Assembly (NCBI GenBank): GCA_963169675.1
Contig: CAUJFJ010000238.1
Location: 1-38,342, forward strand
Direction of reading: 5' to 3'
Length of the DNA: 38,342 nucleotides
Origin: Bacteroidota bacterium
GTDB taxonomy: Bacteria; Bacteroidota; Bacteroidia; AKYH767-A; OLB10
The position numbers and the translations under genes were made by a program. The notes below the pieces were generated by a model. The model was not told the origin of the DNA and did not search any database. It saw only the letters and a list, made by a program, of their open reading frames with translations. Positions 24,853-34,800 of this stretch are shown here, piece after piece (the first letter of the stretch is position 1; every line of letters starts with the position of its first letter).

Positions 24853-26499
24853 ATGAAAGCAAAATCAAAAATAATTGCAATAGCACTGACAGCATTTGGA
24901 TTCACCCATTCTTATGCGCAACAAGGCAATCTGGGTGATGAGCAGATTAATGTGGTAAAGCCTTATCAGCCTACCTTATCGGATGCATTTAAAATCAGCG
25001 ATACACCCGGGCGAGATACGGCCGTTGCTTATACACCTGACCTGAGCTATGATATTAAACAGGTTCAATATCCAACAGTATATACCATTTCTCCGATCAA
25101 GCCTGTAAAAATCAAAGATGAGAACATCAAAAAATTATATCGCGGCTTTGTAAAAGGTGGTTATGGAACAAAAAACACTCCTTACATTGAATTGTTTTAT
25201 AACAGTCTGCGTTCAAAAACTTTCGATGCTGGGGTGCACCTGAGTCACATCTCGTCATCCGGAAAAATTAAAAATTATGGTTATCCGGGGATGAGTGAGT
25301 CGGGTATAAAATTATTTGGCACCAGGTTTTTCGACAACACTTTACTGCGAGGCGAATTGGGTTATAATCGTTCGGCTTACCATTGGTATGGTTATAATAG
25401 TCCGCCCGATATTTTTTCAAAATCATCTACCAAACATACATTTGATGATGTATTTGGCGACTTTTCATTCCGAAGCAATCACCGTGATGCCGATCGTTTT
25501 AGTTATGAGGCCGGCATAGGATTTCATTCGTTTTCCGACAATAAAAACAATGAAGAAAATCGTTTGAGATTTCATGCTACTGCAGGAAAAAAATTCAATG
25601 ACATGGTTGTCAATGCAACCATTGAATTTGATGCCATGAAATTCGACACCGATTTTTTTGATGCTTCCAATCATTCTATCTTCAGAATTAATCCGCGTAT
25701 TGTACAAACATTCGACCGGTTAAAATTGACTGCCGGAGCCAATGTTGCCATCGAAATAAATGAACTTACCAACTATCATCTTTATCCACATGCCCGCATC
25801 GATTACACACTGGTATCGGAAATGATGAGCGTTTACGGGCAGTTAACAGGAGATTTAGAACGGAATACTTTCAGAAATTTCTCCAAGGAAAATCCTTTTC
25901 TGCAAGGCTACTTCCCTTTAAGAAACACCAATAACAAACTGAATCTTTCTGCGGGAATAAACATTAAACTCGACAGACAACTGGCATTTATCGGGAGCAT
26001 AGGTATCAAACGACTCACCGATGATGCATTCTACAGAAACCTGGATGGTATTTCTACTTTGGTTGTTTACGATGTGGTGTACGATAACAATACCCAGAGT
26101 AATATCCATGCCGAGGTAGTTTATGATCAGGGAGAAAAAACCGGAATCAGTCTGGCCGTTGATTATTTCGGAAATAAACCATCCCGCGAAGATGAAGCCT
26201 TGTTTCGTCCCGCTTTCAAACTCGGACTATCGGGCTTTTATATGATCGGAGAAAAAATTATGGTGAGCTCGCAATGGGGTTATGTTTCATCCAGAAACGC
26301 CATTAATTATGCAAATTCAGGCGATTACACCACGTTAAAAGCTTTTGTCGACGGAAACCTTCATATCGATTACAGATATTCAAAAGTGATGTCGGTATTC
26401 GTAAATCTGAATAATGTTACCGCCTCCAAATATTCACGCTGGTATAATTATCCTTCTTACCGCTTTTCCGCTTTAGCGGGATTAACTTATTCGTTTTGA
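24853..26499 (+). CDS. outer-membrane beta-barrel protein paired with the TPR protein
   Basis: 548 residues from the ATG at 24853 (MKAKSKIIAIALTAFGF, signal ending SYAQ). After the signal comes a conserved-looking extension, NVVKPYQPTLSDAFKISDTP. A long series of amphipathic strands with many aromatic residues follows, ending LAGLTYSF, a terminal Phe as used by outer-membrane barrels. No TonB-dependent plug domain is visible, although Bacteroidota relatives with the VVKPYxPTxSDA motif are, as I recall, often labelled TonB-dependent receptors. A porin-like or assembly role together with the TPR protein is inference. A terminator lies at 26536-26577. Confidence 0.82.
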   Translation: MKAKSKIIAIALTAFGFTHSYAQQGNLGDEQINVVKPYQPTLSDAFKISDTPGRDTAVAYTPDLSYDIKQVQYPTVYTISPIKPVKIKDENIKKLYRGFVKGGYGTKNTPYIELFYNSLRSKTFDAGVHLSHISSSGKIKNYGYPGMSESGIKLFGTRFFDNTLLRGELGYNRSAYHWYGYNSPPDIFSKSSTKHTFDDVFGDFSFRSNHRDADRFSYEAGIGFHSFSDNKNNEENRLRFHATAGKKFNDMVVNATIEFDAMKFDTDFFDASNHSIFRINPRIVQTFDRLKLTAGANVAIEINELTNYHLYPHARIDYTLVSEMMSVYGQLTGDLERNTFRNFSKENPFLQGYFPLRNTNNKLNLSAGINIKLDRQLAFIGSIGIKRLTDDAFYRNLDGISTLVVYDVVYDNNTQSNIHAEVVYDQGEKTGISLAVDYFGNKPSREDEALFRPAFKLGLSGFYMIGEKIMVSSQWGYVSSRNAINYANSGDYTTLKAFVDGNLHIDYRYSKVMSVFVNLNNVTASKYSRWYNYPSYRFSALAGLTYSF

Positions 26500-26535
26500 T
26501 AGTTAGCTGACTTCCAAAGCATTAGACTCTTTACT

Positions 26536-26577
26536 GAACCCTGTTGGTGCAATATTCATCAACAGGGTTCGTTTTTA
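26536..26577 (+). terminator. terminator of the TPR and outer-membrane unit
   Basis: GAACCCTGTTG (26536-26546) pairs perfectly with CAACAGGGTTC (26560-26570), followed by GTTTTTA. Confidence 0.9.
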
Positions 26578-26667
26578 TTCACAATCACCCACTTTTTTGT
26601 TGATAAATTATTGAGGGGAAAGCCTGAAATCAGTGGTTTTTGCTGCCTTTCGTAAGCCAAAAAAGGC

Positions 26668-26675
26668 TATCTTTG
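26668..26675 (+). promoter_or_regulatory. -7 box TATCTTTG, gyrB
   Basis: Exact TAnnTTTG within GGCTATCTTTGCA, nearly the same as the SRP RNA and CNNM promoters. A TTTTTG at 26637-26642 is slightly far for a -33 element. The leader is about 30 bases. Confidence 0.7.
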
Positions 26676-26703
26676 CATATAATTGAATTAATGAGTTAAC
26701 TAA

Positions 26704-28723
<2,020 letters not shown>

Positions 28724-28770
28724 AGATGATAGATTATAGATTATAAATGATAGATGGGTTGCTGCTAAAA

Positions 28771-28801
28771 CCCCGCATCAAAGCTAAAGCTTCTTGCGGG
28801 G
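28771..28801. repeat. hairpin repeat, CCCCGC/GCGGGG variant
   Basis: CCCCGC (28771-28776) and GCGGGG (28796-28801) followed by GACC. The family is shared with 31726-31747 and 658-677; the loop here is longer and carries AAGCT repeats. Confidence 0.65.
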
Positions 28802-29022
28802 ACCTGGGTTAAGTGCACGAATAATATATTTCTGCTCAGAAGGAAATTTCGATATTATGATAAATGATAAATGATCGATGGGTTGCTGCTAAAAAGATAT
28901 GCAAAGGATTAAGAATTAAAGATTAAGGATTTTAATTATCTATGTATCACCGAATTGTTTCAAGAATCTAAAATATTATTCATAAAAATGAGGGTGTTTT
29001 TATGAATAACTAAAAAATTTTA

Positions 29023-29030
29023 TACCTTTA
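29023..29030 (+). promoter_or_regulatory. possible -7 box TACCTTTA of the kelch gene
   Basis: Seven of eight bases match TAnnTTTG; it would give a 58-base leader. Confidence 0.35.
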
Positions 29031-29092
29031 AAATTATAAATTCTGGCAATTCTTCTTTTAAACATATCTCTTACAAAGACACCCATTTGAAA

Positions 29093-30361
29093 ATGAAAAA
29101 TATAATTATATTGTCTGTAGGAATTTGTTACTTACTTTTCTTTCAGAATAATTCCAATGCTCAAGTCTTTTCATGGCAGCAAAAGGCTGACTATGGTGGT
29201 GGTGAGACTTATGATCCATTTTGGTTTACAATAAATGGCAAAGCCTATGTAGGAGCGGGTATTTCTCTTGGTGGTTCACCCCAGACAGTAATTTACAAAC
29301 AAGACTTTTGGGAATTTGATCCTTCCGCCAATGTGTGGACTCAAAAGGCAAATTTCCTTGGATCCGGTCGTTATGGTGCAAGAGGATTTGCTATTAACGG
29401 ATTTGGATATGCCGGGACCGGATGGACTCCTGCAGCTACATCTTCATTCTATAAATATGATCCATCATTAAATATGTGGTCACCAATTACTTCTTTTTTA
29501 GGTTCAGCCCGGTATACAGCAACAAGTTTTGAATTAGCAGGAAAAGGATATATAGGATTAGGATACGCACCATGCAAAAATGATTTTTGGTCTTATGATC
29601 CAATTACCGATTCATGGGCTCAGGTTGCCAGTTTTCCGGGTAATTCCAGGCAAGGAGCCTCGGTATTCACTATCGGATTGAAGGCTTATGTTGGTTTAGG
29701 TGCATGTACCGGTTCCTTATTCAACGATTTCGCAAGTTATGATCCAATAAATAATACATGGCTACCTATTGCATCTTTCCCCGGTGGAGCAAGAAATGGT
29801 GCTTATTCTTTTTCAATTGATCATTATGGTTTCGTTGGTTTAGGATTTGATTACGCAAGCACAGGGAATCCATTCGATTTCTTTTCTGACTTTTGGATGT
29901 ATGACGAAGTTGCTGATTCATGGTCTTTGATTCCTGTAAATTTCCCGGGCAAAGCCCGGGTACAGGGAATGTATTTTACTTTAAACAATAAAGGTTATCT
30001 GGGATTAGGATCTGATACTATTTTCTATACTCATTACTTGACAGATGTTTGGGAATTTAATTTTACACCATCTTCTATAAATGAGTTAAACCACACTCCG
30101 TTTTATGCCAGTTCAGTATTCCCTAATCCAGCATCAGAATTTATTACACTGCAATTAAATGGAAAACAAAATTTACTTGCTAAAGATGTAATTGAAATTC
30201 AAAATACCGCAGGAAGAATCGTCTACCATCATGAATTACTTTCACCATCTGAAAAAACTATACTAGATGTTTCAAATTTTTCCAACGGAATCCATGTTTT
30301 AACTGTCAAAAGAAATAATACCATCGTGGCGCTAAATAAATTTGTGGTTTCTACGAATTAA
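29093..30361 (+). CDS. secreted kelch-type beta-propeller with T9SS type A sorting domain
   Basis: 422 residues from the ATG at 29093 (MKNIIILSVGICYLLFFQ, signal ending SNAQ). Six related repeats follow, each about 50 residues. They share F-x-I-x-G-x-x-Y-x-G-x-G and a D-F-W-x-Y-D-P-x-x-x-x-W block, for example KAYVGLGACTG and FASYDPINNTWLPIA. This is the kelch propeller pattern of ligand-binding or galactose-oxidase-like proteins, without visible catalytic residues. The end, SSVFPNPASEFITLQL to LNKFVVSTN, is a type A sorting domain. Binding of a surface glycan or protein is inference. It is isolated between repeat-rich regions, has AT-rich codons and is flanked by short direct repeats, so it may be a mobile or recently acquired gene. 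Confidence 0.87.
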   Translation: MKNIIILSVGICYLLFFQNNSNAQVFSWQQKADYGGGETYDPFWFTINGKAYVGAGISLGGSPQTVIYKQDFWEFDPSANVWTQKANFLGSGRYGARGFAINGFGYAGTGWTPAATSSFYKYDPSLNMWSPITSFLGSARYTATSFELAGKGYIGLGYAPCKNDFWSYDPITDSWAQVASFPGNSRQGASVFTIGLKAYVGLGACTGSLFNDFASYDPINNTWLPIASFPGGARNGAYSFSIDHYGFVGLGFDYASTGNPFDFFSDFWMYDEVADSWSLIPVNFPGKARVQGMYFTLNNKGYLGLGSDTIFYTHYLTDVWEFNFTPSSINELNHTPFYASSVFPNPASEFITLQLNGKQNLLAKDVIEIQNTAGRIVYHHELLSPSEKTILDVSNFSNGIHVLTVKRNNTIVALNKFVVSTN

Positions 30362-30481
30362 GGATGATTAACCCGTTGGTCTCTGCTCAGAAGGAAATTC
30401 GTTTCTATGATAGATTATAAATGATAGATGATAGATTGAATTATGGTCAGAAAACAAATTTATTTTCAATCTCAAATGTCA

Positions 30482-30632
30482 TTATTCAATTCTCACTTCT
30501 TGTTAATCAATATTCAATATTAGAAACATCAAGACGGGCTGCATTATAGATCAGCGGCAGAAACACTAATTTGTGTTCTATAGCAGCTTCAAAATATTGA
30601 ATAACAAATATTGAATATTACAAATTGAATAG
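30482..30632. repeat. 151-bp element with inverted ends, copy 1
   Basis: Begins TTATTCAATT and ends AATTGAATAG (one base off the perfect inverted end). Inside, AATATTCAATATT pairs with AATATTGAATATT near the other end, so the unit can fold into a long hairpin. The core is TATAGATCAGCGGCAGAAAC. Confidence 0.8.
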
Positions 30633-30644
30633 GGAAATGTATCA

Positions 30645-30795
30645 TTATTCAATTCTCACTTCTTGTTTCTCAATATGCAATAAAAGAAGCTTGAAGGAGG
30701 GCAGAATTATAGTTCAGTGGTACGAACACTAATTTGTGTACTATAGCAGCTTCAAAATATTGAATAACAAATATTGAATATTACAAATTGAATAA
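30645..30795. repeat. 151-bp element with inverted ends, copy 2
   Basis: Perfect 10-bp inverted ends TTATTCAATT/AATTGAATAA, the same length as copy 1. It contains GAAGCT...AGCTTC and the tRNA D-arm-like core TAGTTCAGTGGTACGAACA. A 12-base spacer separates it from copy 1. Confidence 0.8.
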
Positions 30796-30814
30796 GGAAA
30801 TCGGGAGCAAAATA

Positions 30815-30965
30815 TTATTCAATTCTCACTTCTTGTTACTCAATATGCAATAAAAGAAGCTTGAAGGAGGGCAGAATTATAGTTCAGTGGCACGAGCACT
30901 AATTTGTGTACTATAGCAGTTTCTAAATATTGAATAACAAATATTGAATATTGCAAATTGAATAA
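30815..30965. repeat. 151-bp element with inverted ends, copy 3
   Basis: Perfect 10-bp inverted ends and about 95 percent identity to copy 2 by eye. The D-arm-like core reads TAGTTCAGTGGCACGAGCA; the change in its 3' side keeps pairing with GTTC (one G-T pair). Confidence 0.8.
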
Positions 30966-30983
30966 GGAAGTCGGGAGCAAATA

Positions 30984-31050
30984 TTATTCAATTCTCACTT
31001 CTTATTAATCAATATGCAATAAAAGCATTTTAAGAACGAGAAACCATTAC
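30984..31050. repeat. truncated element, left part only (copy 4)
   Basis: Starts TTATTCAATTCTCACTTCTT like the full units but diverges after about 45 bases into TTTAAGAACGAGAAACCA. Copy 6 (31379) has a similar tail, TTTGAGAACTAGGAACCA, so this is a second subtype rather than a random break. Confidence 0.65.
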
Positions 31051-31088
31051 CGTTCGCATCCATCGTTTCCATTTCCTCCTCACCCCGG

Positions 31089-31140
31089 CCCTCTCCAGCA
31101 TAGGCATCCTCCTCCGTAGAACATTTAGGGCTGGAGAGGG
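31089..31140. repeat. inverted repeat CCCTCTCCAGC/GCTGGAGAGGG
   Basis: Eleven complementary bases at 31089-31099 and 31130-31140 with a 30-base loop, GC-rich inside AT-rich DNA. There is no T-run. This looks like a separate dispersed palindrome inserted between element copies. Confidence 0.7.
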
Positions 31141-31215
31141 TGAAACGCGGATTAAAAATTGAGGATTAAGAACTAAGAATTTTTTGTCAGAAGCCCCATA
31201 GTATGCCATTAATCA

Positions 31216-31359
31216 TTATTCAATTCTTGTTAGTCAATCTGCAATAAAAGTATCACGAAGTCAGGCAGAATTATGATTCAGCAGCAGCAGTATTAAAATG
31301 TATACTATAGCAGTTTCAAAATATTGAATATCAAATATTGAATATTACAAAATGAATAA
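31216..31359. repeat. diverged element (copy 5, 144 bp)
   Basis: TTATTCAATT at the left and AAATGAATAA at the right. The central hairpin bases changed to AGTAT/ATACT, still complementary although they differ from those of copies 1-3. Confidence 0.65.
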
Positions 31360-31378
31360 GAAAATAGGAAGTAAAGTA

Positions 31379-31450
31379 TTATTCAATTCTCACTTCTTGA
31401 TTGCCAATTTTCAATAAAAACAATTTGAGAACTAGGAACCACCAACATTA
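31379..31450. repeat. truncated element, left part only (copy 6)
   Basis: TTATTCAATTCTCACTTCTT followed by the same tail type as copy 4 (GAGAACTAGGAACCA). Confidence 0.6.
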
Positions 31451-31548
31451 GCAACAGTAAAATAAATCATAATTGAAGAACGACATTTCATTCAGCCAAA
31501 AAAACCAACTTACAACCTTCAACTTACAACTTTTAACTTTTAACTAGT

Positions 31549-31589
31549 TGCAGACAATCATTTTTTACTCAGGACCAAAAAATCAGCAC
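31549..31589. repeat. dispersed ~40-bp repeat, copy c
   Basis: TTGCAGACAATCATTTTTT at the start and CAAAAAATCAGCAC at the end. It runs directly into the ATCAGCAN tandem block. Confidence 0.6.
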
Positions 31590-31613
31590 ATCAGCATATC
31601 AGCAAATTAGCAC
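31582..31613. repeat. 8-bp tandem repeat ATCAGCAN, four copies
   Basis: ATCAGCAC, ATCAGCAT, ATCAGCAA and ATTAGCAC in a row. Related 8-base tandems (AATCACCA, AACCACCA) occur at 536-551 and 713-736. Confidence 0.75.
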
Positions 31614-31649
31614 ATTAAAGTGCAGTCACATCTTTTTGCCCACACACCC

Positions 31650-31677
31650 CACTTGTCACTTGCCACTTGTCACTTGA
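31650..31677. repeat. 7-bp tandem repeat CACTTGN, four copies
   Basis: CACTTGT, CACTTGC, CACTTGT and CACTTGA in a row, followed by CACTA. A 28-base microsatellite in non-coding DNA. Confidence 0.8.
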
Positions 31678-31685
31678 CACTAATA

Positions 31686-31725
31686 TGCAGTCACACATCT
31701 GATACTGAGAACAAAAAATCAGCAC
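31686..31725. repeat. dispersed ~40-bp repeat, copy d
   Basis: TGCAGTCACACATCTGATAC at the start and ACAAAAAATCAGCAC at the end, followed at once by the hairpin repeat. Copy a at the other end of the window is followed within 60 bases by the same hairpin type. Confidence 0.7.
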
Positions 31726-31747
31726 CCCCGCATCGTGCCTTGCGGGG
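31726..31747. repeat. hairpin repeat, CCCCGC/GCGGGG variant
   Basis: CCCCGC, loop ATCGTGCCTT, GCGGGG, then GACC. The loop differs from the 658-677 copy by one base. Confidence 0.7.
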
Positions 31748-31832
31748 ACCGCCTTCGGCTGAGCTCAAGGCAGCAAACCAGCACCCTTCGGCTCTGCTCA
31801 GGGCAAGCATAAGCAAATCAGCACATTTAATT

Positions 31833-34800
31833 TCATCGCAGTAACGTAATTCGATCAAATTTATTGATCACATTTCCTGAATTATCTATGATAGTGACTT
31901 TGTAGACATACACGCCTTGAGGAACCGGATCGCCGGTGGCAATATCATTTCCATCCCATGCTACATCCTGGTTTTTGGCACGGTGGACTAATTTTCCCCA
32001 TCGGTCATAAATTGAAATTTCATAAGAGCTGAAGCCCACACCATAAATTTGAAATACATCATTCACACCACTGGCATCGGGAGTAAATGCATTTGGAATA
32101 AATATTTGCATTTCTTCGCCTACATGAATTGCTTCAGCAATTGAATCGCGACAACCTTCTAAATTACTTACTCTGAGCTGTACAACATATTGTCCTGTAT
32201 CGCTATAGATGTAGCTGGTATTTTGCTCGCGTGATTCACCCTGGTGATCACCAAATGTCCAGTACCATATATCGGCTCCTGTACTTCTATCGGTAAAAAA
32301 TACTTCGGGATGATTTAATGTTGGTGCTGGCGGATCACTGATAAACCGTGCAATTGGTTTTTGGAAAACTTTTACAGCTGCCGGGAAGTTCAATTCTGAT
32401 GAGCATCCACCGGCTCCTGCATAGGCTACTGTGAGAGAAACGTTATAAGTTCCGCTTTGTAAATAAGTATGACTTACATTTGGCAATTGTGATACATATC
32501 CGTCACCAAATTCCCAGGTATAAACAAATCCTGAAGGAGTACCGGAAGGAATTGCAAAGTTTGTCACCAAAGGTTCACAACCCGATTGCTGCGGAATATT
32601 GAAACTCAAAGTCGGTGCTTCTACTGCTGTTATGGCAACAGCTGCGCTAACAGGTGGTGTATTGCAACCATCTGCCAACTGAATGGTTAACGATGTATTC
32701 CCTGAAATTAAAATCTGATTTTGTGAACCTGTCAATCCATTACTCCACGTGTAGGTGTAATTTCCATCACCACCACTTGCAAGCAATTGTACCGTAGCAT
32801 TCGAATTTTTACAAACCGAATCGGGATAAACTGCCGATAATGCTAAAGGTGATCTTACAGTAATGATTACAGGACTGGATGCTACCGAACAACCATTCGC
32901 ATCGCTGACAGTTACCTGATAGGATGCATTGGCAGAAGGACTAACCATAATTTGCGCAACAGCAGCTCCATTGCTCCAGTTATAGCTATATGGTTGTGTT
33001 CCTCCTGTTACAGCACTTGTTACAACAGTATTTCCTCCATAACAAATTGTTACAGGAGCTGAAAGCTGAACTGCAATTGCTGATGGTTGATTAATTGTTA
33101 CCTGATCAAATGCCTGACATCCCGATGCATCGGTAACAGTTACATTGTAAGTTCCCGCTGGAAGATTATTTGCAGATGTTCCTGTTGAAACACCATTTTG
33201 CCAGACCCATGTATAAGGCGTAACACCACCTACAGCACCAAAAGATGCAGCTCCATTGGAACCTCCAAAGCAAGTAACATCAGTTGAGTTGATCAGAGAA
33301 ATTACCGGAGCATTTGATGCCTGAACATTGTATGTTACAGAATCAATACATCCATTAGCATCAGTAACGGTCAGTGCATATATGCCGGGAATAAGTCCGG
33401 TTAATGATGCTGATACAGCACCTGTATTCCAGTTGTAATTGTATGGAGTTGTACCTCCCGATATATTTGTCGTAACTGCACCATCACTGTTACCACATGT
33501 TGTGGCTGTGACAGTTCCCTGAATATTTACTGCTGTTGCAGGTTGTGTTATTGTTACTGAAACAGATGCTGAACATCCATTCTGATCGGTAACAGTTGCT
33601 GTGTAATTTCCCGCTGCAACATTATTTATAGATGGTAATGTGGATGAGGAGTTTGTCCATGACCACACATTTCCACCTGCGCCTCCCGATGTTGAAACTG
33701 TAGCTGCTCCGGTACTTAATCCGAAGCATTGTATGTTGGTGCTATTTACCAATGTAGCATTGAATGCTGATGGTTCTGTAATAGTATCGGTCAATACTTT
33801 TGAACAACCTGCAGCATCCGTTATAGTAACTGTATAAATGCCGGCACCAATATTTGAAATGTTTGCAGTTGTTTGTCCCGATGACCATAATATAGTATAT
33901 GGAGTCTGGCCACCTGAAATTGAAACTCCTGTTGAACCTGAATTTTGTCCGTAGCAGGCAACATTGCTGTGATTCTGCAATGATGCAGTAACAGGTGATG
34001 AAGGTGCAACGGTAGCATTTTGAACATTGCTGCAACCATTGGCATCGGTAATGGTTACCGAATAACTTCCGGATGCAAGCCAAGTCGCTGATGATCCGGT
34101 TGCAACCGGTGGATTCCAGCTATAAGAATAGGGTGCAACACCACCACTTGCATTAATTGTAACAGATCCATTATTAATTCCACATGAAGTGGGAACTATA
34201 GTTTTTGATACTGATAATCCGGTAGGTGGTTCAGTAATTACAACTGTTGCTGTTAAGGTACATCCGGGCGATACGGTTACTGCAACCGAATAACTTCCTG
34301 CTGGAAGATTATTTGCAGTTGCACCGGTTCCACCTGAAGGCGACCACAGATAAGAAAACGGTCCCGTTGCATTCGTAACACTTACAGTTGCGGAACCATC
34401 ATTACCACCAAAGCAGGAAACGCCGGAGAAAGTATTGATTGCAACCGAAGGCCCTGCCGCAGAAGGAACATTCAGAAAATAATTTAACACACATTGATTG
34501 GCATCTGTAATGGTAACCATGTAACCACCTGCTGCAAGATTGTTTGCAGTTGCAGCATTACCACCTGATGGCCACCAGCTATAAGTATAAGGAGCCTGTC
34601 CGTTGGATGGAGTTACAGTTGCTGATCCATTCGATGCGCATCCATTTGCAGGTGTAGTTACAACACTTGCAGATAAACCGGTGAGTGGTTGATTGATAGT
34701 TACTGTTGATTGTGCGGAGCAACCTAAGGGACTTGTTACAGTAACGGTATAATTACCCGCTGTGAGAAACTGGGCAGTGGGACCGCTTCCGCCTGAAGGC

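Larger units (their letters stand above)
28724..29086. repeat. repeat-rich leader region of the kelch gene
   Basis: Contains GATAGATTATAGATTATA-type simple repeats. A 28-base direct repeat lies at 28743-28770 and 28867-28894 (one difference; core GATGGGTTGCTGCTAAAA), separated by the CCCCGC hairpin at 28771-28801. The unit TCTGCTCAGAAGGAAATT at 28831-28848 recurs downstream of the kelch gene. No gene is seen. A 7/8 promoter box TACCTTTA lies at 29023-29030. Confidence 0.7.
30362..31832. repeat. 1.47-kb non-coding repeat region
   Basis: No credible gene. In order it holds a second copy of TCTGCTCAGAAGGAAATT (30382-30399) and GATAGAT repeats. Three 151-bp elements follow (30482-30965), then a fourth truncated unit and a CCCTCTCC inverted repeat (31089-31140). 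A diverged element (31216-31359) and another partial copy come next. Further on are simple CAACTT/TTTTAAC tracts, 40-base dispersed repeats, 8-base and 7-base tandem blocks, and REP-like TTCGGCT..GCTCA units at 31753-31806. Overall AT-rich except for the short GC hairpins. Confidence 0.75.

Noticed and set aside
28771-28801. Terminator or riboswitch of the kelch gene
   Set aside because: No T-run follows, and the same hairpin appears in two other gaps unrelated to a start.
30700-30770. Functional tRNA gene
   Set aside because: Only the D-arm looks right; there is no 7-base anticodon loop on a 5-bp stem, no T-arm and no acceptor pairing.
30482-31388. CRISPR array
   Set aside because: The repeated units are 151 bases with only 12-19-base spacers, two units have different tails, and no cas gene is present.
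31620-31844. 74-residue open frame on the plus strand
   Set aside because: It consists of the same repeats (dispersed 40-base unit, CACTTGN tandem, hairpin and REP-like units) and runs into the convergent SprB-like gene.
33640-34083. Antisense open frames within the SprB-like gene
   Set aside because: They are shadows caused by the repetitive Thr/Ser/Gly codons of the real gene.
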